Source of the DNA: Armigeres subalbatus
Taxonomy: Eukaryota; Arthropoda; Insecta; Diptera; Culicidae
Direction: 5' to 3'
DNA: 64,000 nt
Assembly: GCF_024139115.2 (NCBI RefSeq)
Contig: NC_085140.1
Location: 318,125,259 to 318,189,258, forward strand
Position 1 is the stretch's first letter. Each line of letters opens with the position of its first letter. The notes beneath the pieces are model-generated. The model ran no database searches, had not been told where the DNA came from, and worked only from the letters and a program-made list of their open reading frames with translations. This document shows positions 42,193-52,632 of this stretch, piece by piece. Made by a program: the position numbers and the translations under genes.

Positions 42193-42930
42193 TCGAATCT
42201 GGACCTGTTGAGGCACTTCGCCCTTTGTCGAGGGCCCACAGAAGTTCGTTCAGGGTAATATCGATGTTGTACCAATCATCATTGTGGTGCGATAAATCTA
42301 TGGACCATCGTTCAGCTGCCGATTTCGCCATCTGGTACGATGGAAGTCGCCGATCTCTCGCATAACGCTTTCGCCAGTCCTTCTGCTGCTTCTTTGGGAT
42401 CATCCGTGAATTCATCCGCACGCTTCAGGACTACCGGGCGTTGTTGCCGGTTACCACGCAGAGTATTCACCGTCCGCCACAGCTCGTTTGTTGATATTTT
42501 CGCCATGAAAATTTTCCATGACTGTTCCTTTGCCTTCCCAGTCAACACAAGATCGTATATGATGCAACATAAGATGCTAAAGTGGAGGCCCATATAATAT
42601 GTACGTATATCGCCTCCACTCTAGCATCTTATGTTGCTGAGTTGATTGACTGATCGCTTTTCGTGCCGCTGCTCGCGCTTTCTGGAATTTAGCCAACGTC
42701 TCAGGATGGCCCGGATCACTTTGCTGTAGAAGTCGGAGGGATCGAATACACTTTCGCCGGGGCCGAATTGCGGCTTTCGCTTCAGGGCACCACAATGGTG
42801 CTGCTTTCGGTCCAATTCGCTCGCTGGTTCGCGGGATGGATTTTGTCGCTGCTGCTAGTATCTTCTCGGTGAAGCTGTAAACGTTCTACTCGGCATCTGG
42901 CCAGATGATTCAAGAAGAGAAGTTGGTTGT
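42193..42930 (-). pseudogene. I/LOA-like LINE linker and start of reverse transcriptase
   Basis: Minus frames: PLWCPEAKAAIRPRRKCIRS and FQKARAAARKAISQS (42800-42655), then after a MITE GKAKEQSWKIFM, ELWRTVNTLRGNRQQRP and EWTD-like SFTDDPKEAAEGLAKAL, ending GRSASTGPDSIH near 42195. This is the standard region between endonuclease and reverse transcriptase. Confidence 0.8.
42539..42652. mobile_element. 114-bp hairpin MITE inside the LINE
   Basis: CAGTCAAC ... GCAACATAAGATGCTAAAGT, a short AT spacer, and its inverse ACTCTAGCATCTTATGTTGC ... GATTGACTG. It interrupts the LINE reading frame between AISQ and GKAKEQ. Confidence 0.75.
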
Positions 42931-42944
42931 GTAACATTCGTTAA

Positions 42945-43270
42945 TGGTTTAATCTCACATCAGATAAAAGCAGAAAGCCTTCTGTCAGGCTTGAACTTTT
43001 ATGCACCTACGCGTACCTTGAGAAATCGGGACTTATTTCAACTAAATCTGCAACGCACATCCTATGCTAAAAATGGACCGCTCAACTCTATGATGAACAT
43101 ATATAATAAATATTGTGAGGTCATCGACATATCAATGTCTAACACGCTAGTGAGGAAAACAATGAATAGTATTGCATAATAGTTGTCTAGTGATTAAAAC
43201 AGATAGTGTTTAAGTGAAACAATGTGTTTGTAGTCTACAATGCTTGACGAAATAAATAAATAAAAAATAA
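42945..43270 (+). pseudogene. 3' end of a different LINE inserted head-on
   Basis: The plus frame at 42991-43179 reads LNFYAPTRTLRNRDLF, then RTSYAKNGPLNSMMNIYNKY, a C-terminal pattern seen at the end of many insect LINE proteins. It has a stop at 43177 and then about 85 bp ending in AAATAAATAAATAAAAAATA. Opposite in direction to the surrounding LINE. Confidence 0.65.
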
Positions 43271-43289
43271 ATAGATGGTTTCGGCCGTA

Positions 43290-43669
43290 AGCTGCTCGTA
43301 TAACGTATATCAGCTTGATCATAGAGCCACTTGTCGTGTTGTTCGATGGTTCGTCCATCCGGGAATGGATAAGGTGATCGGGAGGAGGTCGCTTTTCTGT
43401 GTGTCCGATAGGGTTTGCCAAGTAAACCTAGGAGCCAGACTCTCGGAACAGATGGTTACGTTAATTGCCGAGGTGTTGCCTTTAGCCGGATCGATGTAGA
43501 TGTGTGAGTCGTCGTTTAAAAGATCACGGTTCAAAGTCGTCTCGGCAATGAAGCGACCAAGCGGGTTCACTCGGTGTGAGACACAATTCATACAAACACT
43601 CCAAGTTCTTATTGTCCGTTGTTCCATACCGTTAAACCATAGTTGATTCTCAGGTCTCATATGGGTCAT
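43290..43669 (-). pseudogene. I/LOA-like LINE endonuclease C-terminal half
   Basis: The minus frame 43319-43669 reads NPLGRFIAETTLNRDLL, HIYIDPAKGNTSAINVTICS, LAPRFTWQTLSDTQKSDLLPITLSI. The SDHLPI motif of the EEP fold appears as SDLLPI, so the catalytic histidine is lost here. Truncated at its N-terminal side by the foldback starting at 43662. Confidence 0.8.
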
Positions 43670-46600
43670 TCCGCGCCAAGTGACCGAGCACGCGCAATTA
43701 ACCTATTTAAAAATAATGAAAAATGCCTAGCACATATTAATTTTGGTCCATTATTTTGAATAACCATATGACCATGGTGATTGAACCGCCCTTCGACCAA
43801 AACCCTCCCTGTTTTTGGAGATTTTAAAAACATGCTATTTTCAAATATCGATATCTTAGCCCCGATAAAGCTACAAGAAACTTTAATATCAGTTTTCCGC
43901 TTGAAATTTGATGAAGTTTTTAGAAAATATTCTTAAAATGCTGAGCAGTGTTGCCAACTATACTATTTTTCACACAAAATAATTAAAAAGCATTTTTCTC
44001 AAAATACGTATATTTTTTCCTTCGATTTCTCAACGGATTCGAGCTTAACAGACTTTTTCCAATCCGAAACACTTATCGATACAAAGTAAAATGTGCCGTT
44101 GCTGAGATATGGCAGCTTTAGTAAATCTTATTTGGGTCATTCCGCGCCAAGTGACCGAGAAAACTTGCAGGTGAATACTATGAATTCCAACCAAAATAGG
44201 TGTATCTACTTACTTTGGGCCTACATTTCGAAAAAGCATCTGATCCGACCGTTTGAGCCGCCCCTCCGACCAAACACTCCTCCCTGTTTTTGAAGATTTT
44301 TAAAATCATGCTATTTTCAATAATCGATATCTTCGCCCCTAATAAAGCTACAAAAAACGTCAGTACCAGTTTTCCGCGTGAAATTTTGTGAAGATTTTAC
44401 AAAAAATATTTCAGATGCAAAGCAGTGTTGCCAACTACATTATTTTTCTAAAAAATCAATTAAACAAATCATTAAAAATCAAAAATTATCAAAATACGTA
44501 TATTTTTTTTTAATTTCTCAGCGGATTTGAGTTTATCAGGCAATTTCCTGTCAAAAACACTTATCGACCCCCAGGGCAGTCGCGGGATAATCATTGATAT
44601 GCCGTGAAAGACAACTCTTGATTCATACTTGAGTCCCTTTTTTGTCCTAAAAATGTATACCAGCTTTTAGATTTGAATCTTATAAGTAATGATTAGATTT
44701 GGAATAATAATAAACGAATGACTAAAGAACAACAAATTTTTAGAAGTAGCCTTCTTTAGGTATCCAAAACAGGTGAAAATATGAATGCTGAACTGTGCTG
44801 GTTGTCAAAATCCATGTCCAATCCAAAAACAATATAAATTCAATTGAAAAATCTATTCGAAATCCAATCCGTATCTAAACCAAATTCAAACCAAAGCAAA
44901 TCAAAATCCAGTCAAATCATATACAAATTCAATTCAAATCAGATCCAAATTCAATCTAAATCTAATCCAATCTAAATCCAATCAAAATCTGATCAAATTC
45001 AGATCCCAATCTAATCCAATCCAAAGCTGATCCAACCCCTATCCAAATTCAATCCAATACAAAACTAATCCAAATCGTTTGAAATTCAATCCAAATCTAA
45101 ATCCAATCCAATCTAATACCAATCCAAATCCAATCAATGAAGGAATATAAAGTAATTTATTATGATTTGCCCAATATAACTCACTTTTTATTAAATTTCT
45201 AAAAATCAATTCATTTTGCACCTTGTGGGTCGCAAAAAATATTGGATTCTGCTAGACCCACCTAGCATATTCAAAAAGTTTGGGAACCTCTGTACTAAGA
45301 AATTAAAGAAGATGGAGCTCGAAAATGTAGCGTGGTTTATGGGCCACCCCTTATTGATTATAAATTTATGTTCTGACATAATTATCAAAATTTTATTATC
45401 TTCAGACGAATTTCAGTGTTCAGAACGCTTAGTAAGGAACATGAAAAAATGCGTTGACACAAAAGGTATTTTGTGCTGCCCCAATCTTAAGAGGGGTAAT
45501 CCCCTCCAACAAGAAATCGTACAAAAAGTTCAGGGAAAAAAGAGTACAAAAGCGTGCGTGAAGGAGGAAAACGGGTGCAGAAGCAGAAGCGTTTGGTTCT
45601 AGCGAATCTGACTGAAATATTGCCCTCTTTAAGGAAGTTTTTTTTTACAAGATTGGATTTATCAAATTCGCCGAACATCGGCCGCCCGAATGCGTTTTAG
45701 CAGGAGCAGCAATCACTCATACAGTATGTGTATGTGTAATCCACGAGTATTTCAAACTGATGTTTACGGGAGCAAAACTTGACCTCTCTTGAAACTTGAA
45801 GTTAATGGAATCAAAGCATTTCCCTCGTTTAAAGATCAATTGAAACTGAACCTTTGTAGCCCACCAGCAGAGCTAATTGAGCAAAATGTAGTCATGTAAC
45901 TACTGTCCTAATGTTGGTTTGTCATTACAGCACCCAAATGAGTGCTTTAATGAAATTTATGCAACCCATTTGAGTTGCATGGTCATTAGATCACCCATTT
46001 CGTTGGTATGGAAAAGTAGGCCGTTTTATCACTCAAAGACGATCTGTAAGCCAGGTATTATGAATAGGAATTGCAAAAATAACTTTAAACCATTTAAACA
46101 TATTTAGTGGAAATCTGGCATCACTGGCCTCAAAAAGCATTATGTGCTGCAAAATATGTTTTTTGTAAATTATTAGAATAAAACTAATAAAAACTACATT
46201 ATCATAGTTGTTTACCTTTACAGAACGAATTGAACAATATGCTGAATGAAAACCTTCGATTATGCCTAACTAAAACCGTCATAACTCAACAACTGCACAT
46301 TTTACTTTGTAACGATAGGTGTTCCTGACAGGAAATTGCCTGATAAACTCAAATCCGCTGAGAAATCAAAAAAATATTTATACGTATTTTGAGAAAAATG
46401 CTATTTTTATTTTTTTTTTTATAAAAATAATGTAGTTGGCAACACTGCTTTGCATCTGAAATATTTTTTGTAAAATCTACACAAAATTTCAAGCGGAAAA
46501 CTGGTACTAACGTTTTTTGTAGCTTTATCAGGGGCGGAGATATCGATTATTGAAAATGGCATGTTTTTAAAAATCTTCAAAAACAGGGAGGAGTGTTTGG

Positions 46601-46745
46601 CCGAAGGGGCGGCTCAAACGGTCGGATCAGATGCTTTTTCGAAATGTAGGCCCAAAGTAAGTATATACACCTATTTTGGTTGGAATTCATAGTATTCACC
46701 TGCAAGTTTTCACTTTTTCTCGGTCACTTGGCGCGGAATGACCCA
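43662..46745. mobile_element. 3.1-kb foldback element with tandem left arm (TGGGTCATTCCGCGCC ends)
   Basis: The end word TGGGTCATTCCGCGCCAAGT occurs at 43662, at about 44135 in the same orientation, and inverted ending at 46745. Arms are about 450 bp. The second left copy (44135-44575) and the right arm (46290-46745) are close relatives; the first left copy is more diverged. All three contain AGCAGTGTTGCCAACTA and TCGATATCTT blocks. TA flanks the ends (43660-43661, 46746-46747). The interior (44580-46250) holds a CAATC-type microsatellite and unassigned sequence. Confidence 0.8.
44830..45140 (+). repeat. Degenerate CAAATC/CAATC microsatellite
   Basis: About 310 bp of 5-7 bp words (CAATC, CAAAT, CTAAT), such as AATCCAATCTAAATCCAATC. 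Minus-strand open frames here are low-complexity artefacts. Confidence 0.85.
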
Positions 46746-46747
46746 TA

Positions 46748-48480
46748 TATGCCTATCCTCCGTGCTGAGACTATGATGTTTGGGATAGCTTCTGGGAAGA
46801 AGGTTTTTATATTAAGGATGCTGGATGCCAGTACAGACGCTTTTCTAGCCGCTTTCTTGTCATTTAAAGTTCTTTGCTTCCAAATCTATTGCACAGACTC
46901 AACAAAATGTATAAAATTCATGGTATTAAACTTAGTATCTGCCGTTTTCCGCGTTTCCTCCCTCATTAATGGTTCGTAGAACCCCAAGCTGATACCCGAA
47001 GCTTCATCGTAAGTGCGCATCAAGGGATTTGCCCTCAATTTACGTTTTTCCTGTGCAAATTAAATTATATACAATAACAACGGATAAATTATTCCCAACA
47101 GGGAAAAACAAGTTTTTCGCTGCACATTTTTCCATCCCTATAGGGAAAATAACGAGCATTACCGCTTGTTTCGGTTGCCGTTTCTTATCCTCACGGAAAG
47201 CGAGAAAAGCGTGCAGACATCCGAGCATCAGTCAACACGGCAGCGATGGTGCGGCGGCGGTGGTGGCCGTCGTTATTCGAAAGAAGCGAGGCGAGCGCAA
47301 ATCAAATTGTAGGGGCGTTTCTATAACAACTTAACTTGTGCCTTATGCTTTTAATTTGGTTTCGTTTTTCTCATCGTCAAAGCCGAAGATTGGATACACC
47401 GAGCGGGCGCGGGTCGACGTTGACTGTGTTGTATCATCAGGCGAGAGTGGATAACGAATGTGCGGTATGTAATATGCTTTGGTTTTTTCGGCTTATTTCT
47501 GGGTTTTGGCCCTAGAGGGTGGGTGGCATGGAGAGAGGGGTGATAAAATCCGTCCTAGTTTGGTCGGTTACACGCGGTTGCTGTTAGGATGGATGGTTGC
47601 AAGGACGGATCAAGGACCATTGTTGAAGCTGTTGTCAGAAGCGTAATAAATAGTATTTATGAACAAAAGAACAATGATCGAACGAAAAAGTTGTTAAGTA
47701 TATCTAGGTTTTTATAATTTTGTTTAGATATTTTTGTAGTAGTAAAAAGTTTGTTTAGTTGTAGAGGCATTCTAGGTTGTTTATTAAAAGCCCATCCTGT
47801 ACACGATATTGGGTCAGTCACCCATTCGGAAGCAACCTAAAGCAAATACCATCACCATCATCATACCACACTGCCAAGCTCAACAGACCGAAGTTGCTGT
47901 CTGTCTAATACTGTTTTATGCCTCTATCATCAAATGAGTGATGACAGATAAATTCTATTATTTTTAACAAGCAGTAACGTATGTTCGCGCTCACTCACTG
48001 CTCCGCTCCTACCCGGTGAGCATAAATTGACTCGGGACTGGGTTGATACCGCGCTGTTGATGGTTGGGTGCTGGATATCAACGATTGGCATTATGGGGGA
48101 GGATGATGTTGTCATGGCTTCTTACCTTTGGTGATGTTGAAATCCCGCTGACGTGGCAGCATGTCGAGCACGTGTTTAAGACGGTGGGAATTAATTACCG
48201 CTCTGTGAGAAACATTCAGCCGCAATTAGGTGCTTTTTGAGAAACATTGGGAGCAACTGAAACTGGCTCGAAGATTTTTTTTTTTGATCGACAGATAACT
48301 CCATATTGAAATGATTTGCACTGGAGTGCACAAGTTGTATAATTTGAATATAGCTTTATTTTAGGGTCTACCCAAGTTTAGCGGTGAAACATTGGTCTTC
48401 CTAGTAATTCCCACAAAAATAATTGTAATACTACTTCCAAAGGAAGTTCTCCAGAATATCCATTCTATGGAAGTTCCCCG
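46748..48480. other. Unassigned, possibly unique host sequence
   Basis: No transposon signature. 47150-47330 is GC-richer with GGCGGCGGTGGTGG. 48126-48202 looks like a short exon on the minus strand (separate entry). This is one of the better places to look for a host gene. Confidence 0.4.
48126..48202 (-). other. Candidate 77-bp host exon
   Basis: On the minus strand: a CTAAT word, then TGAATGTTTCTCACAG (acceptor), 77 bp with one open frame, then CAAAG|GTAAGA (donor). The frame with flanking phase 2/1 encodes 25 residues ending LDMLPRQRDFNITK. Other frames are closed by TAA. Protein family not recognised; could be chance. Confidence 0.3.
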
Positions 48481-48493
48481 AAAAATCTCTGTA

Positions 48494-49785
48494 AGGTACA
48501 CTGGGGGAAGTGGAAAAGGAAAAATCTATAGTGCATGTTTGAATTAGTGTAAAACCAGTTCAAATGATCTAAATGCATTCAATCAAAATGGGCTATCAAA
48601 AACAGTCAATTTTGCATCAGCTGTGCGGTAATTCATACAATTTTGGTCGCTTGAAATTTATGGAAATAGATTTTAAAATTAGGAGATGTTTTTCCACTTA
48701 ACCTAGGGGGTGGGGTAAGTGGAAAACCCATATTACCTTGACCTTTAATAGTGATGAATAGTTACATTTAACTAAAATCAATACGATAATTGCTCTGAGT
48801 GTCTTTTGTAGAATAATTTCATTACCTTAACGGAATAGATCCTTAAAGAATTCTCGTAATAGCTAGGGAAGGGTTGATTTTGCCTTCTCGAACACTAAGT
48901 GTACGTAAAATCTTTATGTTCGCACTAAAGATGAACTTTTTAAAGGAAAAATGGGACTTACAGAGTTATAAACTAATCAACTTAGTTTAACTAATTGAGA
49001 TGATGTCTGTATGTGCGTATTTATATGTATGTGTGTGCGCAAAGCACGTGCAAAATAATCAGCTATTCGTAAGCACTTGTCCTTAACCAATTTGTTCGCA
49101 AAAAAATTCCATTCAACGGCGAAAATTGTTATGAATAAAAATTAATGTGAATTATAGAATATATTTACCTATAAGTGCTATTTTTAACTTTCTTATATTT
49201 TTTTTTCATACGTAAAAGACGTGAAAGGCATGATTGCCGATAGGTGGATTAATCAGGCATTTTCTCATTTACATTAGTCCAATCACCACTGGAATCACAA
49301 TGATAACAAAGAAGGAACATATTAAGATTCACAGCTATCGAAATAGACCCTGGATGGAAAAACAAAATTGCATAATTAGAACATTATCCACTACCCCCGC
49401 AGTGTTTGAAACCTGGGGTAAGTGTAAAATTTTTGAATAATTTGCTTTCTTGGTACAAACCACTACCAATTGAATGGGATTAGTTTATTTGTATTATAAT
49501 GGTCACCTGTGATATAAATTCGCTTGAAAAAGGGACAATTGGCGCAAATAAGAATTGATTTTATGAATGCAAAAATCAACTTTTCGCGAAACCTAAAATT
49601 ACAGTTCAAGCGTTAACCGTGTTAGTGTATGTATTATACAAATTTGATCATAGTATTAGTGTGAGCATCAAAGTATATTCTTGCATAATGTTATGATGTG
49701 GAAAAAACTGTTAAGTATGTACAAATCCAATTTTTCGAGTCGATTTTTACACTTACCCCCTTTTTCCACTTCCCCCAGTGTACCT
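48494..49785. mobile_element. 1.3-kb TIR element (AGGTACACTGGGGGAAGTGG ends)
   Basis: The terminus AGGTACACTGGGGGAAGTGG is perfectly inverted at the right end, inside TA flanks (48492-48493, 49786-49787). A second G-rich word (GGGGTAAGTGGAAAA) occurs as subterminal repeats at 48712-48726 and, inverted as TTACACTTACCCCC, near 49760. A GATTAATC-family MITE fragment is nested at about 48990-49255. No transposase seen. TA duplication suggests the Tc1/mariner superfamily. Confidence 0.75.
48990..49255. repeat. Nested GATTAATC-family MITE fragment
   Basis: GTATGTGTGTGCGC and AAGCACTTGTCCTTAACCAA at the left, GATAGGTGGATTAATC at the right, in reverse orientation to the copy at 5495-6834. Confidence 0.6.
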
Positions 49786-49964
49786 TATATAAAAATGAAA
49801 TGGTCTGTGTTCGTATCCGCATAACTCGAAAACGGCTACTTGGATTTTCTTCATTTTTTCAGTAGATATGTTTGTTATCGTTTCCGACGGGTTTATTCTT
49901 CCTTGTCTTCAAAGGTCTTCAGATGCCAAATTTGATTCCAATTGCTAAATTATTTCTCGAGTTA

Positions 49965-50349
49965 GCATTAATATTGAGCAATTCGCACAATTGTATGAGA
50001 GTAGCATCACTTTCATTCGTTACCACATATATTGATCTGGGATTAATCACTATCTCTTTGATGAAAGCAATGCACTCACTCTGCATGGTCGAGATCTGTC
50101 CTGGGAACGTCCTTGCGAACGCTGATCACTTAAGAAAGATGCAGAGAACTCTACGACCTCTCATTGGTGCTACGGGATGTTTTTTGGAATTATTAGTATG
50201 GAAGGTTATTATCGTTTTGGTAGAACGTGTAACATAGAAAGGACTAAGATAGAAATACAAAGTAGGAAAGGGATGAGGCCTGGATTTGAACCCACAATCT
50301 CCTGCTTATACGGCAGAAGCGTTAGCCACAAGATCACTGAGCTCGTTTT
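49965..50349 (-). mobile_element. tRNA-derived SINE, same family as 30038-30495
   Basis: The minus strand starts with the head at 50343 (GAGCTCAGTGATCTTGTGGC, B box GGGTTCAAATCC). It continues through GGTCGTAGAGTTCTCTGCAT and ends at the AATGCT-like tail near 49968. Flanks AATTATTTCTCGAGTTA (49948-49964) and AATTTTTTCCCGAGTTA (50350-50366) are a 17-bp duplication with two differences. Confidence 0.85.
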
Positions 50350-50549
50350 AATTTTTTCCCGAGTTATGCAGGAATGTCTGTTTCATTTGTATGAAAGCCC
50401 CCCTTCCAGAGGGAGGGAAGGGTTGAGAACCATCTTAAGAACCTTCCCCGACCCCAAAAATCTCTGCATACAAATTTTCAAGCTGATCGGTTCAGCAGTT
50501 TCCGAGTATATGAGGGTGAGAAAAACAGAAATTCATTTTTATGTATATA

Positions 50550-50756
50550 CTAGCAGACCCGACGAACTTCGTTTCGCCTAAAATTGATTTATTCTCTGAT
50601 TAGTTCTCGAGTAATGCAGAAATTTATGTTTCATTTGTATGGTAGCTTAAGAACCTTCCCCGGCCCCTCTGCATACAAATTTTCACGCCGATCGCTTTCG
50701 TAGTTGCCGAGTCTATGAGGGTCAGACAGGCAGAAATTCATTTTTATGTATATAGA
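50550..50756 (-). mobile_element. Small non-autonomous Helitron
   Basis: On the minus strand it starts TCTATATACATAAAAATG (50756) and ends CTAG (50550). A palindrome ACGAAGTTCGT lies about 10 bases before the CTAG. It is flanked by A on the 5' side and T on the 3' side, as required for Helitrons. A second, partial copy of the same 5' segment (TATATACATAAAAATGAATT) directly abuts it at 50525-50549 and extends to about 50367, so two copies are in tandem. Confidence 0.7.
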
Positions 50757-50929
50757 TATTTCCTCATGCGACAATCTCGAGCAAGGTTGAGTAAATCGTA
50801 AAAAGTAGAATTAAAATTGTTATGGAAATTTCGCAAGGACAGTTCACAATGCGCATTTTTACCTACAATGCAGGACATCGTCTGCCGGGTCAACTACCTA
50901 GTTGTCAACAAATTCGAGACATCCAGTAT

Positions 50930-51640
50930 TTGCACTGGATTTTTTTCCGAATTTACTTGAGAAATTCTTCCGAGTTTCCAAAAGAATTTCTTCCGAATTT
51001 CCAAATTCTCAAAGGATTTTTTTTACGATTTTTCAACGGAAATTTGTTTGTATTTCCGATAGTTTTTTTTTTAATTTCGTAGGGAAATTCTTTCGAATTT
51101 CCAAGGAAAATTCTTTCCATTTTTCAAGTAAAATCCTTCTTAATTTATACGTTTTTTTCTAAATTTTCAAGAAAACTTTTTCCGGATTTCGATGGCAAGT
51201 TCTTCCGCATTTCCTCAAAAAAATCTTCCGGGCTATCGGAGCTTCCAAAGTTCACCAATTACCACGGTTAATAGTACCGAATTTCCATGGGACTTTCTAC
51301 CGATTTTTTATAGAAAATATTTCCGAATTTCCACAGGTATTTTTTCCGAGTTCCAAAGAAGTTTCCACGGAGATTTTTTTTTCAAATTTCCTGGAAAAAT
51401 TCTTCCTAGGTTATACAAGAAATTCTTCCACAAAAAGTTTAGATTTTCCACGGGAAATTCTTTGGATTTTCTACTTGAAATTCTTTCGATTTTTGACGGG
51501 ACATTCTTTCAAATTTTCTCGGAAAAATGTACCGAATTTCCTAGGGAAAATCTTCCGAATTCCCACGGGAAAATCATCTGAGTTTCTAAATTTTTTTTCC
51601 ATGTTTCCATAACGAGTTATTCCGATTTTCCGCGAGCCTA
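50930..51640. repeat. Degenerate GAATTTCC/AAATTCTTCC tract
   Basis: Loose repetition of TTCCGAATTTCC, GGGAAATTCTT and AAATTCTTCC in one orientation. The open frames rich in F, S and P are artefacts. Confidence 0.7.
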
Positions 51641-51644
51641 TCAT

Positions 51645-52330
51645 TGTGAAAGAACGACCAGAATATACTTGCTGACTAGATCAGCGTTGAAGACGTTTCA
51701 CCAAGATAGTTCACAGTTTGAGGAGCCCCGCGAGTTGATGTACGTTGATGTAGTGAGATGCTCTGCATCTCCGTGCGCGTCATGGGAAAGGATTCTTTGG
51801 TTTGTTGAAAAGGTAGTTCATGCGAAGCCATCTTGGTAAGCGACTAAATATTTATTGTAAACGAAGTTATTTTGAAAATTCGAAGACGAGAACCGTATTT
51901 CAAATCAAGCCAACGCAAAATCATGTGCTTCGTTTAATAATAATGTTTTTCTTAGGACCTTCTCAAATTTAAGCGATGCTTAAGGTCATGCGCTTAAATC
52001 TAGTTTGAGACATAAGAGGAGAAGAAGTCGGCCTTTAATAAGAAAAAGGTGCTATAAAAATACTTCACAAGGTCCTCAGGAATCCACGCCACGGCTATGC
52101 CTTTTTGACAAAGTTGTACTGTTCATATCGATTACATTTACACCCTAAGCCTGACGTCTTAAATATTAAGTCGAATCACTTTTGAAAAAAATAGTATAGA
52201 ATATATAGTTTTCGTTTTCTGTTGGACATTTCTAACAAAACACTGAAGACGTTTAGTAGAAGAAAACTAAATACGTATTTGTTGACTCAGAATGGGATCA
52301 TGTAGTAAGTGACAGCATGGTTTAAGTTTA
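51645..52330. other. No recognised gene; one half of the 18929-type MITE
   Basis: 51957-51977 matches the arm of the hairpin MITE at 18929-19103, and its inverse follows imperfectly. The rest shows nothing recognisable. Confidence 0.35.
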
Positions 52331-52333
52331 AAT

Positions 52334-52488
52334 TTGTTTCGAAATTCCGCGGTATTCCGTTAAATATCGTTTAAAGCTAGTTTTTTCTAGCGAATTTTTT
52401 TGTAATTTTACGAAATCAAGAAATCCGGTTTCGCCATGCTCAGATTCCGCGAAATTCCGCGGAATTCCGCGGAATTTCGTTTCGAACA
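52334..52488. mobile_element. Short TIR element (GTTTCGAAATTCCGCGG ends)
   Basis: GTTTCGAAATTCCGCGG at 52336 and the inverse CCGCGGAATTTCGTTTCGAA near 52485, with extra GAATTCCGCG copies before the right end. No clear duplication. Confidence 0.5.
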
Positions 52489-52632
52489 GTTTACTCTCAG
52501 ATTCCAAGCAGAACAGATGTGTTAATTATACTGTGCGGAGTGAGTGGTTTTATAACAAAACAATATTCAATTGTGTAGCATTCTATTATTCAGTGCCAAT
52601 AGTCTGGAACAACGTTGACCATTTGAAGCACA

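Larger units (their letters stand above)
40680..43669 (-). mobile_element. I/LOA-like LINE remnant with nested insertions
   Basis: Endonuclease (43290-43669), linker and reverse transcriptase (41250-42930) and RNase H (40680-41244) occur in the expected N-to-C order on the minus strand. The remnant is interrupted by MITEs at 41949-42191 and 42539-42652 and by an oppositely oriented LINE 3' end at 42945-43270. The N-terminal gag-like ORF and the 3' end are missing. Confidence 0.8.
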
